From assembly GCA_035362835.1 (NCBI GenBank), contig DAOSDY010000001.1, forward strand, positions 310,001 through 374,000: 64,000 nucleotides of DNA. Direction: 5' to 3'. Positions 51,902-61,933 of the stretch are shown here, one piece after another (position 1 is the first letter of the stretch; every line of letters begins with the position of its first letter). The stretch is from Melioribacteraceae bacterium. Lineage in GTDB: Bacteria > Bacteroidota > Ignavibacteria > Ignavibacteriales > Melioribacteraceae. The translations under genes and the position numbers were made by a program. The notes below the pieces were generated by a model, which had not been told where the DNA came from, did not search any database, and saw nothing but the letters and a program-made list of their open reading frames with translations.

Positions 51902-54900
51902 CTATTTTCTGACGGGGAAAATTATTCTGAACTCGGATCCTTTTTCATTACCAGCAATATAAAGTTCGCCGTTTAACTGTTTAGTAAGAGTATTAACCAG
52001 CATCATACCGAGTGATTTAAGATCTTCATTTCTAAAATCACCTGTAATCCCAATACCATTATCCTTCAACAACAGGCAGATTGAATCATCAGAAATTCTC
52101 TTGAAGGAAATTAACACTTCACCATTCCGTCCGTCCGGGAATGCATGTTTAAAAGAATTGGATATTAACTCATTAATTATCAATCCGCAGGGAATAATTG
52201 TATCGATATCCATTTGAATATTATCAACATCGAATCGAATTTTAATATTTCCTTTGGTTTCAGTATAAGATCTTTTAAGAAAATCGACCATGTTTTTAAC
52301 ATAATGGTTTATATCGATCGACTCAAAATTACTTTCGCGATAAAGAAGTTCGTGAATCAATGCCATCGATTTAATTCTATTGCGGCTTTCCCTGAAAGCA
52401 TTTAAAATATTCTGATCTTCAATTAATTCCGACTGGAGGCTGAGGAGGCTCATAATTACCTGGAAATTATTTTTTACCCTGTGATGAACCTCCTTAAGGA
52501 GAATCTCTTTTTCTTTAAGGGAATTAGTGATTTTTTCTTCATAGAGTATTCTTTCGGTTATATCCCGGGCGGCAGAATAAATTCTGTTGCCCGAAGGATA
52601 CGCTCGCCACTCAATAACTCTGTACTCTCCGGATTTTGTACGGTACCTGTTTGAAAAGCCAAGTATTTCTTTTTCATCTTTCAGATTGTTAATAGCCTCT
52701 AATGTTGAATTGAGATCATCCGGGTGGACAAAATCGAGGAATTTTTTTCCATTAAGCTCATCAAGATTGTAGCCTAGAACATTTTCCCACTGTTTATTGA
52801 GTCTAATAAAATAACCATCCGTATCTGCGATGCAGAAAAGGTCAAGGGCATTGGTAAAATAGCGGTCGAGCTCCTCGGTTTTCTCTTTTAATATTTTCTC
52901 CGAATTCTTGCGATCGGTAATATTCCGCACAATATTCATCAATGCCGGCCGGTTATTATAATCAATGCGCATAGTAGTAATTTCTGCGTTTACTTCATTT
53001 CCGTCTCTATTTTTTAAAATTGTTTCAAATGAACAAAAACCATTATTCATAATTTCATTAAGCCTGTACTTAACGTCCTCCTCTGAAACATCCTTTTCAA
53101 AGGCGGAGGGATGTAAACCAAGAACTTCCTCTTTTGAATAACCAAGCATCTCCGCTGAAGCTCTATTTACCTCCACAATACCGGACACCGAATCAGGCGG
53201 TTCGAGGTAAAAGATTGTTATTCCGTCCCTGTTGGATTCAAACAAGTCCCGGTATTTCTTTTCACTTTTTCTGAGGGCCAGTTCAGCTAGCTCTCTTTCC
53301 TTTATCTCCTCTTTTAAGCTCAATAGATTTTTTTTACTGCTTTCGAACAATCCGGCATTTGAAATCGCTAAAGCAGCGATATTTGAGAATGCTTTGCACA
53401 ATTCGATTTCCGATTCCGAATAATCCTTAATCCTGTTAACTGTTCCAATAATGGAAACCGCAAGCAGCTCATTACCAGCAATGAGCGGGATGTAGACCAG
53501 AGTTTTGAATCCTCTCATTTCAACAACTTTTTTCTCTGCAGGTGAAAAATCAATTTTAGCAGTATCGTAGACACAAATTACATCCCTTCCGTAAGCGCAT
53601 TTCTGAATATGGGAATGCTCAGAGAGTATTGCATGTCTGAAAATATCCGGCATCTCCGGGGAGAGAGGGGGCATTGCAGCTTCGAGGTATAAATGATCAC
53701 CGTCTATTGTATAGATTGCCCCGCTATCTAGTCCGATCATTTTAATTACACTGTCGATTACTGCCTGGAGTACTTTATCCAGTTCCAGAGAAGACGACAA
53801 GGTATTACTTATTTCAAGAAGTGATTTCAGATTTTTATTACTATCCAGTATTTTCTGCTGAGCAAGATTCTGAAGAGTAACATCCTGTACAGTAGAAACC
53901 ATAATGCTCTGTTCTGGAATGGGGATATTGACAGCTGAAACAAATTTTTGACTTCCCTCCTGAGTTGTAACTTTAATATTATCCCATTTCATACGAGCTG
54001 GATCACCGCTTTCAATGTCCGACATAATTCTCTCAAAAATCTCCTTCCTGTAGACGGGATCCGGATAAACAAGTTCAAAAAAACGGCCGATATCGGAAAT
54101 GTCCTGATCGCTCCAGCCATAAACCTCGGCGAATTTTTTATTCACATAACTGGCTTTGCCGCTTTCAATTTCATTTACTGCCAGACCTATCGGAAGGTTG
54201 TCAAGGATAGTCTGTATAAAGACATTTCTATTCTCAAGTTCCAGAATAATCTTTTTCTGCCAGTCGATATCAGTATGTGTTCCGATCATTCTAAGAGGCC
54301 TTCCTTCCTGATCCCATTCAATAACCTTTCCGCGGTCTAATATCCATTTATATGAACCATCCTTGCATTTCATCCTGTGCTCATTCTGATAAGCAGGAAT
54401 TTTGCCATCCTGATAGTCCTTAAGATCTTTCAGGCATTTTTCTTTGTCATCCGGGTGGATTCTTATAAGCCATTCATCAAGCGAATTAGAGATTTCTTCT
54501 TCATTGTATCCCAGCATTTCTTTCCATCGGTTCGAAAAGTAGACTTCATTAGTTTTAGAATCCCAGTCCCAGAGGCCATCGCCGGCCCCTTCCAGAGCGA
54601 ATTTCCATCTGTCTTCACTTTCAGATAATTTCTGTTCTGCTGCCTTATGTTCTGTGATTTCATTCTCGAGCGACCGGTTGATGCTTATTAAGTTATCGGC
54701 CATATCATTAAACGAACGGGCCAGAATTTTTATTTCGTCATTCATTTCGGACACAGGTACTCTTATGTCAAAATTACCATTGCTGAAAGCCGTAATAACA
54801 CGGCTGAACCTTGATAAAGGTAATCTTACCAGCAGCCAAACAATGAAAATTAAAGCGGCAGAGATTATAAATAAACCAATAATAAGTTTGTTATAAATAT

Positions 54901-56005
54901 CGTTTTCAAGTTGTGCCGAGATTGCGGCCATCGCTTTGCGGTTGGATACAGAAACAATTATTAGTTCGTGCATCGTGCCTTTATAAGTTGAGAATCCGTA
55001 ACTAGTGAGATTCTGATAATCGATAAAATTTCCGTTTTTATTATTAATTATTGTATTGATTACATTTCCCGGGTAGTCGATAACGGCATTTTTGCCATTC
55101 CTGGTAGAATCCGTATTCAAAGCATAATTGCCTGCGCTATTAATAATAAAAAAATCGCCGTCCAGAGTTTTTTTAATCTCTTTAAAGAAGGCAACTAATT
55201 CCCTGGGTTTGGATTGATAAAACTTCTCTTTGTAACTGCTGGCAATTGAATGCCTGAAGACCGCTTCATGCTGAAGATGAGAATTAATTACGTCCTTCTT
55301 TATAGTAATGGCCATAAAAAGGATTGGAATAATAGCAAGCAGAATAAACCAGGCAATTAATCTGACAGGGAGAATGTTTTTAAAGGAAGTTGAAGTAAAA
55401 AAACCTTTTTCTTTTTGAGGAGTTGATTGATCCAGAGGAGAAATAGCGCTTCCCCATAAAGGTTTTATGTAATTTTCCGGCAAGGCAATCATTACGAGAG
55501 TGGTAATAACAGTAGTTATAATAAATTCAGGCAGGAATCCTTTATAAACATCATAGAGGGCTTGATAGACAGGATACCCGTTATTCGTTATAATCTGATA
55601 AAGAGAATTATCAAAGAAATAAGTTGCCAGAAAGAGAGGTATATAAAAAATGAAATAATAGCTGATTACAAGGAGAACCCACTGAAAAATAAAAACCAGA
55701 AGATTGATTTTGCAGCAGTAGATCTTTCTATACAATAAACCCGTTAAAACTCCGCCTAAAATATGCTGCAGCATGGTATATGTATACAATTCCGGTACGG
55801 GACTGCTTAAGGTAGATAAAATACCGATTATTAATCCGCCGACAGGCCCCGTAAATGCAGATCCAATCAGAACAAATATTTCTCTAGGATCACTGATAAG
55901 CCGGCTGCCGGAAACATAATAGAAGATTTCAAATTCAACTATAAGATATGCCAGCATTCCAAAAACGAAAGCTGTTATAATGTTTACTTTCGAGACCAGT
56001 TTCAT
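51902..56005 (-). CDS. Membrane sensor kinase: LytS-like and Cache-like regions, HAMP, 4 PAS, GAF, HisKA_2
   Basis: This 1367-residue kinase has an N-terminal block of about six membrane helices (residues 8-180) with a YLIVEFEIFYYVSG segment and a GSAFTGPVGGLIIG loop resembling LytS-type membrane sensors. A further helix (about 213-235), a Cache-like periplasmic domain (about 240-370), another helix and a HAMP domain (about 395-445) follow. Then come PAS1, PAS2, a GAF domain (about 715-880), PAS3 and PAS4, and a HisKA_2/HATPase pair with EVHHRVKNNFQV (H1174/H1175). An AGAGGG ribosome-binding site lies before the ATG. The stacking of two membrane sensor types in one kinase is unusual. It stands alone, with no adjacent regulator. 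Confidence 0.88.
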   Translation of the reverse strand: MKLVSKVNIITAFVFGMLAYLIVEFEIFYYVSGSRLISDPREIFVLIGSAFTGPVGGLIIGILSTLSSPVPELYTYTMLQHILGGVLTGLLYRKIYCCKINLLVFIFQWVLLVISYYFIFYIPLFLATYFFDNSLYQIITNNGYPVYQALYDVYKGFLPEFIITTVITTLVMIALPENYIKPLWGSAISPLDQSTPQKEKGFFTSTSFKNILPVRLIAWFILLAIIPILFMAITIKKDVINSHLQHEAVFRHSIASSYKEKFYQSKPRELVAFFKEIKKTLDGDFFIINSAGNYALNTDSTRNGKNAVIDYPGNVINTIINNKNGNFIDYQNLTSYGFSTYKGTMHELIIVSVSNRKAMAAISAQLENDIYNKLIIGLFIISAALIFIVWLLVRLPLSRFSRVITAFSNGNFDIRVPVSEMNDEIKILARSFNDMADNLISINRSLENEITEHKAAEQKLSESEDRWKFALEGAGDGLWDWDSKTNEVYFSNRWKEMLGYNEEEISNSLDEWLIRIHPDDKEKCLKDLKDYQDGKIPAYQNEHRMKCKDGSYKWILDRGKVIEWDQEGRPLRMIGTHTDIDWQKKIILELENRNVFIQTILDNLPIGLAVNEIESGKASYVNKKFAEVYGWSDQDISDIGRFFELVYPDPVYRKEIFERIMSDIESGDPARMKWDNIKVTTQEGSQKFVSAVNIPIPEQSIMVSTVQDVTLQNLAQQKILDSNKNLKSLLEISNTLSSSLELDKVLQAVIDSVIKMIGLDSGAIYTIDGDHLYLEAAMPPLSPEMPDIFRHAILSEHSHIQKCAYGRDVICVYDTAKIDFSPAEKKVVEMRGFKTLVYIPLIAGNELLAVSIIGTVNRIKDYSESEIELCKAFSNIAALAISNAGLFESSKKNLLSLKEEIKERELAELALRKSEKKYRDLFESNRDGITIFYLEPPDSVSGIVEVNRASAEMLGYSKEEVLGLHPSAFEKDVSEEDVKYRLNEIMNNGFCSFETILKNRDGNEVNAEITTMRIDYNNRPALMNIVRNITDRKNSEKILKEKTEELDRYFTNALDLFCIADTDGYFIRLNKQWENVLGYNLDELNGKKFLDFVHPDDLNSTLEAINNLKDEKEILGFSNRYRTKSGEYRVIEWRAYPSGNRIYSAARDITERILYEEKITNSLKEKEILLKEVHHRVKNNFQVIMSLLSLQSELIEDQNILNAFRESRNRIKSMALIHELLYRESNFESIDINHYVKNMVDFLKRSYTETKGNIKIRFDVDNIQMDIDTIIPCGLIINELISNSFKHAFPDGRNGEVLISFKRISDDSICLLLKDNGIGITGDFRNEDLKSLGMMLVNTLTKQLNGELYIAGNEKGSEFRIIFPVRK

Positions 56006-56392
56006 TTGCGCCCTCTTACTCGTCTTGCATAGAATTAGATAGAGAAATTCCTTTTCTTTTCAGATCACCTGCTTTCTTCAGATTATTATCGTCTTAAGTG
56101 AATGATAATATTAGTCTAAAAAAATGGGTTGTCCGTGAATAAATGAGAATTCAACCCGATTTTAGTTAAAAACCACAAATATTTTCAGAAGCAGACTAAT
56201 TCCGTCTCTAAAATGGAAAATAATTCAATTAAAGGAAATGCGTGCGGATACAATCAAACTATCTGATTTTTTATAAATGTTACAACAATACATAAAATTT
56301 TAAACCATGGATCATTTAATAAAATTTTCAATCTGAATAATGAATTACTCTAGAATTTAAGGAAAGGACAGTCTGGAATTAAATTTGCGGGT
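56006..56392. other. 387-base AT-rich intergenic region
   Basis: This region separates the lipoprotein gene (ending at 56393 on the minus strand) from the start of the 1367-residue kinase at 56005. It is about two-thirds A+T. I see no ORF, strong hairpin, tandem repeat or recognisable promoter apart from the ribosome-binding site at the kinase end. It presumably contains the kinase promoter. Confidence 0.5.
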
Positions 56393-58900
56393 TTATTTTG
56401 TACTGTTGGCAAATCCGAACGGGAGCCATGAAAATGTAAATCCAAGTATAACGTTTCCGTCCTGGCTGTATGCCCCCCATAAGCCGGGAGAAACATCCCA
56501 GAATTTTATAACCCCGGGATAAATATTAAGGTTTATCATATAATCAGTTTTGATGGTAACCGACAGACTTGCAAGCAGAGAGTTATTCCGGTCGTAGAAC
56601 ACACCGAGATTCCCTACAAGTCCTAATGTTTTTTTATTAGTCTTCTCATCGAGAAGAATAAGATCGCTCGCAGCGAGTCCAAATCCTACAGAAAGTGCCG
56701 AGCCGTCGTCAAACTTATAGGAGAGACCTCCAACACCGTTAGTCCCGAAATAGTAAAAAGCATACCATCTTTCCAAAAAAGGGAATTTCCATTTAATAGA
56801 AAAGAATTGCCCGTTGTTGTGAAGTTCCCCGTTCCTTAACGAAAATGAGGGCTGCTGGGACCAGTCGGCAAGGTTCAGGTCCTCTGCAAAGAATCTTCTT
56901 ACACTGTTCGAGGTGAAAAGAAGAATTCCGCCGATATCGAAAATATAGATATCAGCTATCGGGTCTACGTCATCCCCTTCATAATTTCCGTTTTCAGCAA
57001 TTTCATTTATAAGATGATAGGTCATAACTGTAAAGGCTGAAAATAATTCCGGATACGGATAATTATTATATTCAAACCATTCATCTAAAGCGGCATACTC
57101 CATCCCCCCGCCGATTAAATGAAGAGTATAATTCGGAAAGAACTGTGCGTTCTGTTTATTAAGTGACAGAGGGAAAACCTGATCCTTAAAAAAATTCCAC
57201 CAGCCATATCTGCTGATCGGTTTAAATGGTTCTGAGAGATTTTTCCAGATATTCTTTATGGCGATATTATAAGGGAAATTTTTAATATCCCGCCTGTTGC
57301 CAACCTGGATCATATCGAAACCGCCGTTTAAAAGAACATAGGCAGGGTGGTAGATTGACTGGTTTCCATAATCAAGGCCCTGATAAAAATATCCCGAAAC
57401 ATTGAATGACTGCACCGGCGACCAATCCGAAATTGTAATATTGTTCTCAGCCCTTACTCTCCAGTAGAATTTAGTAAACGTCTTTAATCCGTCGATACTC
57501 TTAGCGGTATCGCTGATACCGCTTTCTTCATAAACCGGGTTAAGGAATGAACTATCCTCAGCTACCTGAAGAGTATAGAAGTCGGAATTTTCAACAGTTC
57601 TCCAGATAAATTCAGGTGACGGAGAAATATTTTCAGTCCCCGGTAAAGGAAGCGACAATTCCGGATTTGTTAAAAGAGTCGTAAAACTAAAAGTAGCCGA
57701 CCATTCTGACTGGCCGTATTGATTAACTCCTTTCACACGCCAGAAATACTTTCGGGAGTTTTTTAATCCGCTTACACTGACACTCGCAGAGATTAAACTG
57801 TCTTTTTCAAAAACCGGATCTAAAAATAAACTGTCACTTGAAACCTGCAGCGTATAATGCGAAGTGTGTTCAACCATTCCCCACTTCAGCTCCGCGGTTA
57901 ACGGAATATTCAAGGCGTCATCGGCTGGCACCGGATCTATAGGAGCGGCAGGGGGTCTTCCGGTGGTTGAGAAGGAACCTGGAACGGACCACTCCGAAGT
58001 ACCGTATGAATTCTGGGAAGCGACCCTCCAGAAATATTCCGAGAAATATTCAAGATTCTCAATACTTATTAATGAATCCCTTATACCTGTTTTATTAATA
58101 AGAATTGATGAAAAAGATTGATCTCTCGAAATCTGGAGTAAATAACTTTCTGCATTGGTAACCCGCTTCCAGATTAATTGAGGATTTACAGAAACATCTC
58201 TTTCGGATTCTGCCGGATATTCCAGAACAGGAGCTAATGGAGGCGCAACAGTGCGGAAAGCTGAAACAGTCGACCAGGGTGATTCTCCGAATCCATTCCG
58301 GCTTTTTACACGCCAATAGTAGATTGTATTTATGTTTAGACTGGCAGCTGTATGAGTGTTCTGCCTGATTCCATTCCGGGTGTAAACGAATCCAAGAAAT
58401 TCCGGGTCGGTTGAAATCTGCAGATCGTATGATTCAGAATTACTAATCCTGCTCCAACTCATCTTTACGGTTAGATTCACATCAACGGCATTATTCTCTG
58501 GTTTTAATAGCCGTGGTATTCCGGGCTTTGATCCAATAATCAGTTCAATTATTTCTGATGTCTGCTTCGTACCGTCGGCGGCATTTATTATAACCGTGTC
58601 TTTTCCGGTAATTCTTGGCGAGAAATATATTAGAGCGTTTCGACCGGTTAACCGTTGAACGCTCCCCTTTTTAGCTGACAAGTCGATTTTAATTGAATCA
58701 TTCTCTTTATCCTTTACATCGAAAAATATTTCAGTCCTTGTTCCGATTAACAATGAATCAGATTTCAATTCCGTTATCTGAATTACCGGGGGATTATTAA
58801 ATGGAATGACAGGTTCCGTCTCTTCTTTTTCACAACTGTAAAAGAAGAAAACAGAAAAGAGGGTCAAAATCTTAAAGAAAGTGAAGAGAGTACGATTCAT
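56393..58900 (-). CDS. Surface-type lipoprotein with fibronectin III-like repeats
   Basis: This 835-residue protein has a lipoprotein signal with lipobox Cys at residue 23, followed by an acidic stretch (C-E-K-E-E-T) like the surface lipoprotein export signal of Bacteroidota. A beta-rich domain (about 35-120) and about four fibronectin III-like modules (about 125-495) follow. Each module has a repeated YYWRVKSRNGFGESPWS-type motif. A C-terminal domain of about 330 residues has aromatic, amphipathic strands that may form a small barrel. Its PNYTLHLIGGG and IADIYIFDIGGILLF segments loosely recall DUF3943. The gene is divergent from the T9SS metallophosphatase. Function is unknown. Confidence 0.75.
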   Translation of the reverse strand: MNRTLFTFFKILTLFSVFFFYSCEKEETEPVIPFNNPPVIQITELKSDSLLIGTRTEIFFDVKDKENDSIKIDLSAKKGSVQRLTGRNALIYFSPRITGKDTVIINAADGTKQTSEIIELIIGSKPGIPRLLKPENNAVDVNLTVKMSWSRISNSESYDLQISTDPEFLGFVYTRNGIRQNTHTAASLNINTIYYWRVKSRNGFGESPWSTVSAFRTVAPPLAPVLEYPAESERDVSVNPQLIWKRVTNAESYLLQISRDQSFSSILINKTGIRDSLISIENLEYFSEYFWRVASQNSYGTSEWSVPGSFSTTGRPPAAPIDPVPADDALNIPLTAELKWGMVEHTSHYTLQVSSDSLFLDPVFEKDSLISASVSVSGLKNSRKYFWRVKGVNQYGQSEWSATFSFTTLLTNPELSLPLPGTENISPSPEFIWRTVENSDFYTLQVAEDSSFLNPVYEESGISDTAKSIDGLKTFTKFYWRVRAENNITISDWSPVQSFNVSGYFYQGLDYGNQSIYHPAYVLLNGGFDMIQVGNRRDIKNFPYNIAIKNIWKNLSEPFKPISRYGWWNFFKDQVFPLSLNKQNAQFFPNYTLHLIGGGMEYAALDEWFEYNNYPYPELFSAFTVMTYHLINEIAENGNYEGDDVDPIADIYIFDIGGILLFTSNSVRRFFAEDLNLADWSQQPSFSLRNGELHNNGQFFSIKWKFPFLERWYAFYYFGTNGVGGLSYKFDDGSALSVGFGLAASDLILLDEKTNKKTLGLVGNLGVFYDRNNSLLASLSVTIKTDYMINLNIYPGVIKFWDVSPGLWGAYSQDGNVILGFTFSWLPFGFANSTK

Positions 58901-59117
58901 AAATCCCGAGTAAATTGGCCAAAGTATATTGAATGAGTCTGAAAAACTACATGTGCATTTTGTTGTTAAAAATAGTAAAATGAATCTAGAAATTCTTTGC
59001 GGATAAACAAATTTGTTCCGGTCTACTAAATGCTCAAGAAGGATTTTATCAAATCCTCATACTGGAATTTGTTATTTTTAGCAGGAGAATTTAAATTATT
59101 TTGTCAACTATCCATCT
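58901..59117. other. Divergent intergenic region, lipoprotein and metallophosphatase
   Basis: This 217-base region separates the minus-strand lipoprotein and the plus-strand secreted phosphoesterase. An AGGAG at 59083-59087 lies about 30 bases before the phosphoesterase ATG, too far to serve it directly. No firm promoter or hairpin was recognised. Confidence 0.4.
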
Positions 59118-61661
59118 ATGCTTGCATTGATCCGGACAAAAACGATATTACAATTTTTCACGCTGATTCAAATCTGCACATCAATTATTTCAGCGCAGAC
59201 CCCGGCACCGAAGGGGCACTGGAAATTTGACGACAGCATCAATCCATTAAAAGCTCAGACTGGAAGAGACCTGACACTTAGAGGAATTCACACTTATACA
59301 AACGGACCTTCCCCGGATAACGGTGCTATAAGAATTGGTACAGGAAGCTATTATGAAATTGACCTTGGTATAGCGCCTAACGGCGGCGGTACTATGGTAA
59401 ATGAATACACAATTATGATCGACTTACGGCTCCCGGATATGAATGTGTGGAGAAGTATATTTCAAACCGACCCGAAAAATAAAAATGACGGCGAATGTTT
59501 TATTAAACCGAGCGGTTACATCGGTATTCAGGCAACCGGATATTCAACCTTTGCTGTTAAAGCCAAGGAATGGTACCGACTAGTAATATCAGTTAAGAAC
59601 GGAGTTCACTACCGGTATTACATCGACGGACACCTGATTAACAACGGTTTTTATCAGACCCTAGATAAAAGATTCGCATTAGACAATTTATTACTGCTTT
59701 TTGCCGATGAGGACGGAGAGGATGGAGAGATCGAATGTGCTGAAGCAGCTATCTGGGATTTTGCACTTACCACCGATCAGGTTAAGTCTCTCGGGGATTA
59801 CGGACACGCACCTAAGCAACATATGCTGGTGCCGTATTTGCAAACGCCTTCACCCAATTCAATTTACGTAAGCTGGCACGATTCACTAAAAACATCAACA
59901 AGAGTTGAATACGGTACTTCAAACGCACTCGGACAGTTCGAAGACGGTTCCTATGAAGTTATCTCACACCCTTACATATGGCATACTGTAAAATTAAAAG
60001 GACTTTCCCCAAATACCGAGTACTTTTACAGATTAATAAGCGGCAGCGGAATTTCACAAGTGTATTCGTTCAGAACTCAGCCGGATGAAAATTATTCAGG
60101 TAAAATCAGATTCCTTTTATTGAGTGACACGCATGCAAACGATACTACAATGACTATGAAGGTAATGCGCGCAGCTCGCAAAAAGATTGAGAGACTGTAC
60201 GGAAACGACATCCATAATCAAATTAATCTAATTCTTCACTCAGGCGATCTTGTTGTTTCAAGTACAGATGTTACTCAATGGACAGAGCAATACTTTGCAC
60301 CGATGTCGGTCATTTCTCCTAATATACCGGCATTGACTGTAGCCGGCAATCATGAAGGCGAAGACATTAATTATTACAGATACGTCAAGTATGATGAGAT
60401 AACCGGCGGAAACGGATCAGATCAATCGCAGGAAAGATACTGGTCATATAGAATAAGAAACACCGGAATAATTGGTCTTAATTCAAATCTGACGGGGACC
60501 AGGGCTTCTGAGCAATTGATCTGGCTCGATAATGAATTGAAAAGACTTGAGTCGGATTCCGGAATCGATTTTATTATTGTCCTTGTTCATCATATTGCCT
60601 ATTCCGAGTTATGGGGTAACGGAATGGACGACCAGGCGGTATTTTATGTACGGAATCAGATCCTTCCTGTTCTCAAAAAATATTCGAAGGTAACACAGCT
60701 TTCGCACGGCCATACTCACGGATTTGAAAGGAGTACTGTTGAATCAGAGTCACCGCTGCAGAAATGGGATTTCAGGGTTGTATGCGGCGGCGGAGGAGGC
60801 GGCCCGCTTGATTACTGGGGTTCATATATCAATAACGACTATGAAATGATTCACATTGCACTGGATCATTATAACTTTCAGATTATAGAAATTGACATTG
60901 CAGAAAAAACCTATAACTCGTCTATGTACAGTCTGGGTAATCTGCTCAGGCCAATAGATTCCGAATTACTTGACAGCTGGTACCGTAAAATCAATCAGCC
61001 GGCACCTTCAAAACCAATTGTAAACAATCCGGTATTCGATAAAGAAAGAGTGATATTCACTTCTTCCGGCATAAATTCAGATTCTTTAATGTCGGTTAAG
61101 ATAAGTATTTCCGAAAGTCCGGGTTTTGGCAATACTGTGATTGATACTGTTATTCACTGGAAAAATATTTACGGTACAGACGCATCTTATAATCCGGTCG
61201 ATCTGAACAAAGGGATTGATCTGACAAGCATTACAATAAGCAATTCTAAATTCGTTCATGAAAAGAATTATTATTACAGGGTAAGATACAGGGATCATAA
61301 TCTGCGCTGGTCCGAATGGTCCGATGCAAAAGGATTCCACCTTCCTTCAGATATAGAAGACAACACAAGTATCAGCAGATACGATCTGCGGCAGAATTAC
61401 CCGAATCCATTTAATGCAGAAACGAAGATAGTGTATCAGATTCCACGGAGCGGATTTGTAACATTAAGGGTTTATGATCTGCTCGGTAAGGAAATTGCAA
61501 CACTCGTAAATACAGAGAAAAAAGCCGGTAGATACGAAGCAGTATTTGAGAGCGGCAGCCTTAGCAGCGGTGTCTACTTCTACAAACTTGATATTAGCGA
61601 TATTTCAGACCGTTCGGGGAACAAATTTAGTCAAACCAGAAAACTGATCCTTATCAAATAG
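59118..61661 (+). CDS. Secreted metallophosphatase with LamG domain and T9SS tail
   Basis: This 847-residue protein has a signal peptide (cleavage expected after about residue 32, ISA-QTP) and a LamG/concanavalin-like domain (about 35-225). A purple acid phosphatase N-terminal FN3-like domain (about 235-320) and a calcineurin-type metallophosphatase domain follow. That domain has all its metal motifs: SDTHAND (D337, H339), HSGDLV, AGNHEGE, LVHHIAY and GHTHGFE. A T9SS C-terminal sorting tail (about 765-847) contains NYPNPFN and the YDLLGKEIATLV strand. It is a secreted phosphoesterase. The substrate (phosphomonoester, nucleotide or phospholipid) cannot be told. The start is the first ATG after an in-frame stop. 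Confidence 0.92.
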   Translation: MLALIRTKTILQFFTLIQICTSIISAQTPAPKGHWKFDDSINPLKAQTGRDLTLRGIHTYTNGPSPDNGAIRIGTGSYYEIDLGIAPNGGGTMVNEYTIMIDLRLPDMNVWRSIFQTDPKNKNDGECFIKPSGYIGIQATGYSTFAVKAKEWYRLVISVKNGVHYRYYIDGHLINNGFYQTLDKRFALDNLLLLFADEDGEDGEIECAEAAIWDFALTTDQVKSLGDYGHAPKQHMLVPYLQTPSPNSIYVSWHDSLKTSTRVEYGTSNALGQFEDGSYEVISHPYIWHTVKLKGLSPNTEYFYRLISGSGISQVYSFRTQPDENYSGKIRFLLLSDTHANDTTMTMKVMRAARKKIERLYGNDIHNQINLILHSGDLVVSSTDVTQWTEQYFAPMSVISPNIPALTVAGNHEGEDINYYRYVKYDEITGGNGSDQSQERYWSYRIRNTGIIGLNSNLTGTRASEQLIWLDNELKRLESDSGIDFIIVLVHHIAYSELWGNGMDDQAVFYVRNQILPVLKKYSKVTQLSHGHTHGFERSTVESESPLQKWDFRVVCGGGGGGPLDYWGSYINNDYEMIHIALDHYNFQIIEIDIAEKTYNSSMYSLGNLLRPIDSELLDSWYRKINQPAPSKPIVNNPVFDKERVIFTSSGINSDSLMSVKISISESPGFGNTVIDTVIHWKNIYGTDASYNPVDLNKGIDLTSITISNSKFVHEKNYYYRVRYRDHNLRWSEWSDAKGFHLPSDIEDNTSISRYDLRQNYPNPFNAETKIVYQIPRSGFVTLRVYDLLGKEIATLVNTEKKAGRYEAVFESGSLSSGVYFYKLDISDISDRSGNKFSQTRKLILIK

Positions 61662-61868
61662 AAGATCCGGACTTCTATCCTTTGATTTATTATCCCTAAA
61701 AAATAAACCGATATTGATATTCTTAAAGTGAAAATCTATATTTCAGTCGGATGAAAAAGCAACAATTACATATCGAAGAATTTCACCCAAGTTTCCTCAA
61801 AAATTACAGGCGGCTTTACAACTGTCTGATCTTCTATAATTAAAATCCATTTCCTATTTCAGATCCAA

Positions 61869-61900
61869 GGTTCATCCGTGAACCGAATTTATTTTTTTTT
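61869..61900 (+). terminator. Intrinsic terminator after the metallophosphatase
   Basis: A GGTTCA-TCCG-TGAACC hairpin with a 4-base loop is followed by a run of at least nine T residues. It lies about 205 bases after the phosphoesterase stop and about 35 bases before the hypD start, so it may insulate hypD from read-through. Confidence 0.75.
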
Positions 61901-61933
61901 ATAAGTGATATTAATAACAAATGGATTTTTAAA

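Noticed and set aside
59030..59230. Plus-strand ORF before the metallophosphatase
   Set aside because: It overlaps the phosphoesterase start in another frame, and the phosphoesterase has a clear signal peptide and domains. The short frame shows no protein-like features.
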